Source: Ceratotherium simum simum (lineage: Eukaryota; Chordata; Mammalia; Perissodactyla; Rhinocerotidae). From it: 64,000 bases of DNA. The stretch is from contig NW_004454281.1 of the NCBI RefSeq assembly GCF_000283155.1, positions 130,066 to 194,065 on the forward strand. Reading direction: 5' to 3'. Below, in pieces: positions 58,631 to 64,000 of this stretch. Numbering within the stretch: position 1 is the stretch's first letter; every line of letters starts with the position of its first letter. The position numbers and the translations under genes were made by a program. Below the pieces are notes generated by a model. That model was not told the DNA's origin and ran no database searches. It saw nothing but the letters and a program-made list of their open reading frames with translations.

Positions 58631-59805
58631 CCGGCCTCTCTGACCATCAGTCCTCTGGATGCAGCAGCTGCCTTGCCCAGGAGCTAATGGGGCTGCATTT
58701 CAGCCATAACCTCGAGGCTGCCACCCAGAGAGAGACTGGGCCAGTGAGGGACATGCAGACCTAGGCCGGGACCTCAGGGCGCCCATACGGGCCCCCAGCC
58801 CCAGATGGCTGCCCTGATCTGCCCACTGGCTCTGTCTCAGGGCCTTGTTCCTGACTCAGCCATCCCGCACCCCTATGGTCAGTACCCCTATGGACTGTCC
58901 CAGTCCTGTGTCACAGCCGCTCACACCCTGCAACTCTGCCTCAAGCTCTGCCTCCCAAGGCTGCCTGCTGACATGGGCCACTCCACAGGTGCAGCCCCCA
59001 TCCTCTTCCTCTGCCCTGTGGCTCAGGCAGCCTCTGGGGCCCACGTCCAGCTTTGGGTACCAACCACCTGGTACCTGCTTCTGCCACAGCTTCAGGCCCC
59101 TCCCCACCCAGCAGACCTGTCCCTTCCCTCCCTCTGGGCCCCAACCTCTGTTAATATGTCCACTGCTGGTATCTGAGCCAGTGTCCAACCACATCAGGGA
59201 CTCATGGGACTTTGTAGCCTGATTCCGAGTCTCTTTCTTCTCCGTGACCAGCCGAGCTTGCCTCTCCACCTACCCCTGAATGGTCGAGTTTGTGGCCAAG
59301 GAGGGGTCCAGTTGATCACGGTAAGGCCCCATCTTGTCCCAGTCATGCGCAGGCCTCATCTTAGAGGCTCAAAGGTCTGGTCCCCACCTGTGCCCCTTGT
59401 GCCACTTGTATCCTCAGGAAGACTCCCTTCCGGCCCCAGGGTGCGAGCGCACTCCACGGGCCTGTTGCATGTTATGTCATCTCGCTCTTTGGGAACTGCT
59501 TCCTCCCAGGCAGCGCAGCAGGCCACGCCATCCGTCCGTCTCACTGCCTGGCGGCTGAGTGCACTGGCTCCAGCTCACCTCTTGGGCTCCCCTGCCCACG
59601 GCTGCCCCCGTGGCCACTCTCACTGCTGAGCGGCAGGAACGGGCTTTCCTCCTGCTCTGCGCCGACATGGCCAGCCCTCCACAGCCCTCAGGGCCGCCAA
59701 GGTCGGCTGCGATGGGAAACGCCATCACTGGATCCTGAGCTGCCTCAGAGATGAGTTAGATCCATCGGCTCTGCTGCTCAGAGAGCGACAAAGGCCGTGA
59801 GAAAG
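58631..59805. other. intergenic stretch, no feature
   Basis: Proline/leucine-rich frames on the plus strand at 58805-59629 reflect C-rich, stop-poor DNA. No named element seen. Confidence 0.5.
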
Positions 59806-59910
59806 CGCCCGGAGGAGGGGGAGGGGAGGGGAGGGCGAGGGGAGGGAGAGGAGGAGGGAGAGGAGAGGTGGGGGGAGGAGAAGGGGGAGGGGGAGGAGGG
59901 GAGAGGAACC
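59806..59910. repeat. long purine (G/A) tract
   Basis: About 100 bases of almost pure G and A on the plus strand (ggagg/gagggg/gaggag words), with one C and one T. It has mirror-repeat and multi-G-run character, so triplex (H-DNA) or G-quadruplex formation is possible. Confidence 0.85.
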
Positions 59911-60244
59911 GAGGACAGGCTCTGGCTTCCCTGAGCACAAACCCGCATTCCATCGACCTAATTAGATCAACCCCACTGACGCGATTGTCCTTGTGAGTGG
60001 GGGCATCTAGCCTCAGCACACAGGGGAAACCTAAAGCAGAGAGAGCTACCCAGACACAGAGAGGCCAGAGGAGACCATATCCACCCCGCTGTCCCCTCCC
60101 CCAGGCACCGGCCCGAGTGAGCTGGGCCCTGCTGGCCTTTCCCAGCCCAAGGGGCCCAGAGGGGCTGCAGCAAGTGGGTCAGAGGCCGGGATTCAAAGCC
60201 TCTGACAAAGGGGCCCCAGAAGTTCTTGGTGGGAGGAAATATTT

Positions 60245-60440
60245 CCGGAAAATTCCAGAGTGCCTCCTATGCACCAGGCACTGTGCTGGACAAGTCACAC
60301 AATGTTACCTCAATGACTCATCATCCCATTTTTCAGATGAAGAAACTGAGGCTCCAAGACAGGCAGAGGCTTGGTCAGCATCTCTCCTGAGTGGCAGAGC
60401 TGGGATTCTGACCGGGACCATTGGGGCTGGAGTCCTCCAG
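60245..60440 (-). repeat. MIR SINE, antisense, well preserved
   Basis: 'tcctatgcaccaggcactg', 'catcatcccatttttcagat', 'gaagaaactgaggctccaag' and 'gagtggcagagctgggattc' follow the reverse-complement MIR consensus over nearly full length. This is the best MIR in the window. Confidence 0.85.
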
Positions 60441-61659
60441 CTGTGCCTCCAGTGGGTGCAGATAAGGGCAGGGCCTCCCCTAGGAGCCCTAGGGTCTTCA
60501 TGAGAGTGGACGGAGGTGGGTGCAAACTGAGCAGGGGCTCCAGCCACCCAGGCCTCCCTCTGCCCTCTCCCACCCCCCCAAGTGTCCTGAACACCCAACA
60601 CAGGGACAAAAAGGGCCTCCACGGAGCACTGTCCTCTCCTCTGCTACCTGGCAACCTGCCCGCCCAGGGTCAGTCTCGACTCCACGTGTTTCCAGAGTCC
60701 CAGCTCACTCTGCCACCCTCTCCTCCAGCCCCAGCTCCAGCCTCTCAGTTCTCAGCCCTGATTCCGCACCCACCCCCATGCCTGGTACCTCCGTGCTGAC
60801 ACACCGGCCCTTCTCGAGGCCAGGCTGCAGCTGCCCTCAGGAGCTGAAACCTCCCGGCTGTTGAGACCAGTTTATGGGGGAGGGCAGGGACGAGGCTGGG
60901 AGGAGAGATGAGGGAGGGAGAAGAGAGGGAGGAATCCCACGTGTCCTGTTGATCAGGGCGTGGGCCGGCAGGTGTAGGCTGGAGGACAAGGTGGGACTGA
61001 CGGAAAGGAACCAAAACCAGGGAAAGGAACTGGAAGTGAACAGAGGCAGACGTTGACCAAATCCCCGTGGGAAAGAGCTTTCTAAGAACAAAGACAAAGA
61101 CCAAAGCTCACCTCTCAGGCGGCTCAGGAGAAACCACACAGTCAAAAGGCAAGCAATGAATCGGGCACATTTTTGACACCAATGTAACAAAAAATTAGTA
61201 CCATTAACATAGCACGAGCCTATTTGAAGCCAAAACACCAAGGACGTGAACAAACACCACAGCAACACGATGGCTACATCCTGACAATGGGAGAAACGCA
61301 AACCGGGCACCCGCTTTCCCCAGAGAGGACCCCCATTGAACACACCCTGGCCCCTCCAGTTGGGTACCACAGAAGCCCCTCATCACCGAGGGCAGGGTCA
61401 GGAGCCAGGTTTTCAGTGTCCTGAGTCCTGAGATGTTGAACCCTAGCTCAGCAACGCCCCTTCCTGGAATCTGTGCTGATGGGGCCTGACTCAGAGGGGC
61501 AGACCCAGCTGTGTGGACTCAGGTGTGGCCACAAGATGACTTGTAACTGCAGAAAAGGTGGGAACAGCTACAATACCCAACCATGCAAAGTGAAAATGCA
61601 CAACAGACAAGTGCAGAGTCACATATGAAGTTGGAAGGGAGGAAATAAACTACTGTTAA
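60441..61659. other. intergenic stretch, no gene
   Basis: C-rich to 60850, then a GA-rich patch (60870-60945) and AT-richer sequence to the L1 insertion. The AT-rich part (61000-61650) may be older repeat; I could not name it. Confidence 0.45.
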
Positions 61660-61679
61660 CCATGAGGTCTCCATAATTT
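61660..61679. repeat. L1 target-site duplication, left copy
   Basis: ccatgaggtctccataattt, identical over 20 bases to 63041-63060. Confidence 0.95.
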
Positions 61680-63040
61680 TTTTTTCATTGTGAAATTTTT
61701 GTTGTACGTTACTGTTTGTCAGTCACCATATAAGTGCATCCCTCCACCCCTTGTGCCCACCCCCCACCCCCCTTGCCCCTGGTAACCACCAAACAGTTCT
61801 ATCTGTCCGTGTGTTGGTTTATGTTCCACATATGAGTGAAATCATGCACTGTTTGTCTTTCGCTTTCTGGCTTATTTCACTTAACATAATACCCTCCAGG
61901 TCTATCCATGTTATTGCAAATGGGACGATTTTGTCGTTCGTTATGGCTGAGTAGTATTCCATGGTACATATACCACATCTTCTTTATCCCTTCATCAGTC
62001 GAGGGACACTTGGGTTGCTTCCATGTCTTGGCTATAGTGAATAATGCTGCAATGAACATAAGGGTGCATAAGCCCCTTTGGATTGTTGATATCAGGTTCG
62101 TTGGGTAGATACCCAGTAGTGGGATAGCTGAATCATAAGGTATTTCTATTTTTAATTTTTTGAGGAATCTCCATACTGTTTTCCATAGAGGCTGCACCAG
62201 TTTGCATTCCACCAGCAGTGGATTGGGGTTCCCATTTCTCCACAGCCTCTCCAGCATTTGTTGCTTTTTGTCTTGGTGATTATAGCCATTCTAACAGGTG
62301 TAAGATGATATCTTAGTGTGGTTTTGAGTTGCATTTCCCTGATGATTAGTGATGCTGAGCATCTTTTCATGTGCCTATTGGCCATCTGTATATCTTGTTT
62401 GGAGAAGTGTCTGTTCATTTCCTCTGCCCATTTTTGGATCGGGTTGTTTGTTTTTTTGTTGTTCAGTTGTGTGGGTTCTTTATATAATATGGAGATTAAT
62501 CCCTTGTTGGATATATGGTTTGCAAATACTTTTTCCCAGCTGGTGTGTTGCCTACTCATTTTGATACTGGTTTCATTTGCCTTGTAGAAGCGCTCTAATC
62601 TGATGAAGTCTCACTTGTTTATTTATTCTTTTGTTTCCCTTGTCTGAGTAGACATGGAATTCAAAAAGATCCCTTTATGGCTGATGGCAAGTAGTGTACT
62701 ATCTATATTTTCCTCCAGGAGTTTTGTAGTTTCAAGTCTCACCTTCAGGTCTTTGATTCATTTTGAGTTAATTTTTGTGTATGGTGAAAGAAGATGGTCC
62801 ACTTTCATTCTTTTGCAAGGGGCTGTCCAGTTTTCCCAGCACCATTTATTGAAGAGACTTTCCTTTCTCCACTGTATGTCTTTAGCTCCTTTACCAAAGA
62901 TTAGCTGCCGGCAGATGTGAGGTTTTATTTCTGGACTTTCAATTCTGTGCCATTGATCTGTGTGTCTGTTTTTGCACAGTACCATGCTGTTTTAATTACT
63001 ATCGCTTTGTAGAGTGTTTTGAAGTCAGGGATTGTGACGC
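61680..63040 (-). mobile_element. 5'-truncated L1 retrotransposon (ORF2 C-terminus and 3'UTR)
   Basis: Antisense L1 with a short T run at the left (poly(A) on its own strand, 61680-61685). A 3'UTR follows with the characteristic G-rich tract on the L1 strand (C-rich at 61757-61774). Then comes the ORF2 C-terminal region: minus-strand frames at 61877-62257 and 62152-62559 read as L1 ORF2 tail (for example LLGIYPT, KMWYMYHGILLSH). These two frames differ in phase, and another ORF2-frame piece at 62758-62985 is cut off by stops, so ORF2 is broken by at least one frameshift and one stop. A perfect 20-bp duplication ccatgaggtctccataattt flanks it (61660-61679 and 63041-63060). It has no endonuclease or reverse-transcriptase core and cannot move. 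Confidence 0.95.
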
Positions 63041-63060
63041 CCATGAGGTCTCCATAATTT
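63041..63060. repeat. L1 target-site duplication, right copy
   Basis: Identical to 61660-61679. On the L1 strand the junction reads TTTT|AAATT, which fits the L1 endonuclease preference TT|AAAA. Confidence 0.95.
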
Positions 63061-63269
63061 AAAATAAATCATGAAACATACAGACATGAGGAAGGGGTTC
63101 CTGGAGGATTAAGCCCATGGCAAAAGGGCTTGGGGTGCCCTGGCCTCCCAATCATGTCAGCATCTTCTGATGGTAATGTAAGTCACCAAGGCTTTCCCAG
63201 GCTCTTTCATCCCTGGGGACTAGAATAACAGCCTTGTCCCTGGATGAGGGGAAGCTCTGGGGGGAGGGG

Positions 63270-63440
63270 AGGATGAACAGACAGGTGGGCAGGTAGATGG
63301 AGGGTGAAGCGTGGGTGAACAGACAAGTAGACGGGCAGGTGGATGGATGGTGGACAAATGGGTAGATGGATGAATGGAAGGATGGATGGATGGATGGACT
63401 GATGGGTGTGTAGATAGATGAATGGAGGGATAGGTGGGGG
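63270..63440. repeat. (GATG)n/(ATGG)n microsatellite, degenerate
   Basis: ggatggatggatggatgg at about 63381-63397 within a longer field of tagatgga, gaatggag and cagacagg words. Confidence 0.85.
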
Positions 63441-63840
63441 CCTCTGGGGTGTAAGGCGTAGCCATTGACCCCTCCCCTAGCCTGTCCCTTTGCGCCTCCT
63501 ACCAAGAGCTCTGCTAGGCCTGCCTCTTCCTGGGGAGCACACACTCCCTTTGCTGCGGCCTCTGCCTCAGCACCCTAGACCAGCCCCTTGCCCAGAAGCT
63601 GTGGGTCGACCCTCTGCCAAAAGCCCTGGGTCCCAGGCAGCTAGTTGCCCCTCCCCTCTGTCCACCTTCTGGGCTGTTCAATATGCAGAAGGACAGGTCC
63701 CGGCTTGGCCACCATAAATCCTGCCCTGTCCTGCAGCCAGTCAATCGCCAATCGGCCCCAAAGCCCGTGGATTTCTCAGAGCCCAGCCTGTGCAGCTGCC
63801 TGGCCCAGCCGTGGGAGCCGCAGCTCAGCCAGCTCTGGAG
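63441..63840. other. intergenic stretch, no feature
   Basis: C-rich unique-looking sequence. Adjacent caatcgccaatcgg (63747-63760) has CCAAT-like words. No exon supported. Confidence 0.45.
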
Positions 63841-63945
63841 GCTGTTGGCTACAGATATTGAGCTTGAAGCATCAGATTACGTGTTTGTTCAATAGCAATA
63901 AACTCCCAAAGTTTTATGGGGTCATAAAACCACTGTCTGGGCTCC
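63841..63945. promoter_or_regulatory. AT-richer block with 8-bp inverted TTTTATG repeat
   Basis: gttttatg (63911-63918) and cataaaac (63923-63930) are a perfect inverted repeat around gggt, giving two opposed TTTATGG/CATAAA motifs of the HOX/CDX type. Upstream is gcaataaactccc and tacagatattgagctt. No repeat family recognised. Confidence 0.3.
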
Positions 63946-64000
63946 CACTTAGGTGATGAGTAACACACACGGGCTGGTTCCCTGTTGATGGGGGGGTGCG

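Noticed and set aside
25132..64000. LINC00896, CCDC188 or ZDHHC8, the neighbours on this side in human
   Set aside because: No exon, DHHC motif or transcript evidence is visible. The coding neighbours in human lie further away than this window reaches.

Overview
This is mammalian genomic DNA, GC-rich, and it contains one recognisable protein-coding gene: RTN4R, the Nogo receptor NgR1, on the + strand. Exon 1 lies at the left edge (ATG at 128, coding to 149). A 23.3-kb intron follows. Exon 2 (23460-24859) encodes almost the whole protein, and the 3'UTR ends just after an AATAAA at 25111. The spliced product is 473 residues with no internal stop, frameshift or missing landmark, so it should be functional. 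RTN4R is a GPI-anchored neuronal receptor for myelin inhibitors (Nogo-66, MAG, OMgp). In people it lies in the 22q11.2 region.

The organism is a placental mammal. MIR, L2, MaLR-LTR, hAT and old L1 fragments are all visible, and they point to a eutherian. I saw no Alu, rodent B1/B2, carnivore tRNA-Lys SINE, ruminant SINE or equine ERE. The youngest-looking repeat is a 5'-truncated L1. A laurasiatherian with low SINE content (for example a perissodactyl or bat) fits best, but this is a weak inference.

Layout: 1-665 is the CpG-rich start of RTN4R, with a 27-codon upstream ORF whose stop overlaps the main start. 150-23459 is the intron, with scattered repeats, an ERVL-MaLR LTR, an ancient LINE-like block, a hAT fragment, a 19-bp tandem repeat and two or three AT-rich or hairpin-bearing blocks that could be regulatory. 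24860-25131 is the 3'UTR. From 25132 to the right edge (about 39 kb) I find no supportable gene. That stretch holds simple repeats, a class I-like solo LTR (37587-37972), AT-rich islands (39.3-40.6 kb, with a perfect CArg-type palindrome), a GC-rich 13/14-bp minisatellite (40802-41020), an old L1 3' end, a long purine tract (59.8 kb) and the L1 insertion with a perfect 20-bp target-site duplication (61660-63060).

No previously undescribed multi-gene system is visible. Many long open frames exist on both strands, but they reflect high GC and low stop density. The most interesting items are the overlapping uORF/start arrangement, the AT-rich candidate enhancers around RTN4R, and the clean L1 and solo-LTR insertions that could be dated by comparison with related species.
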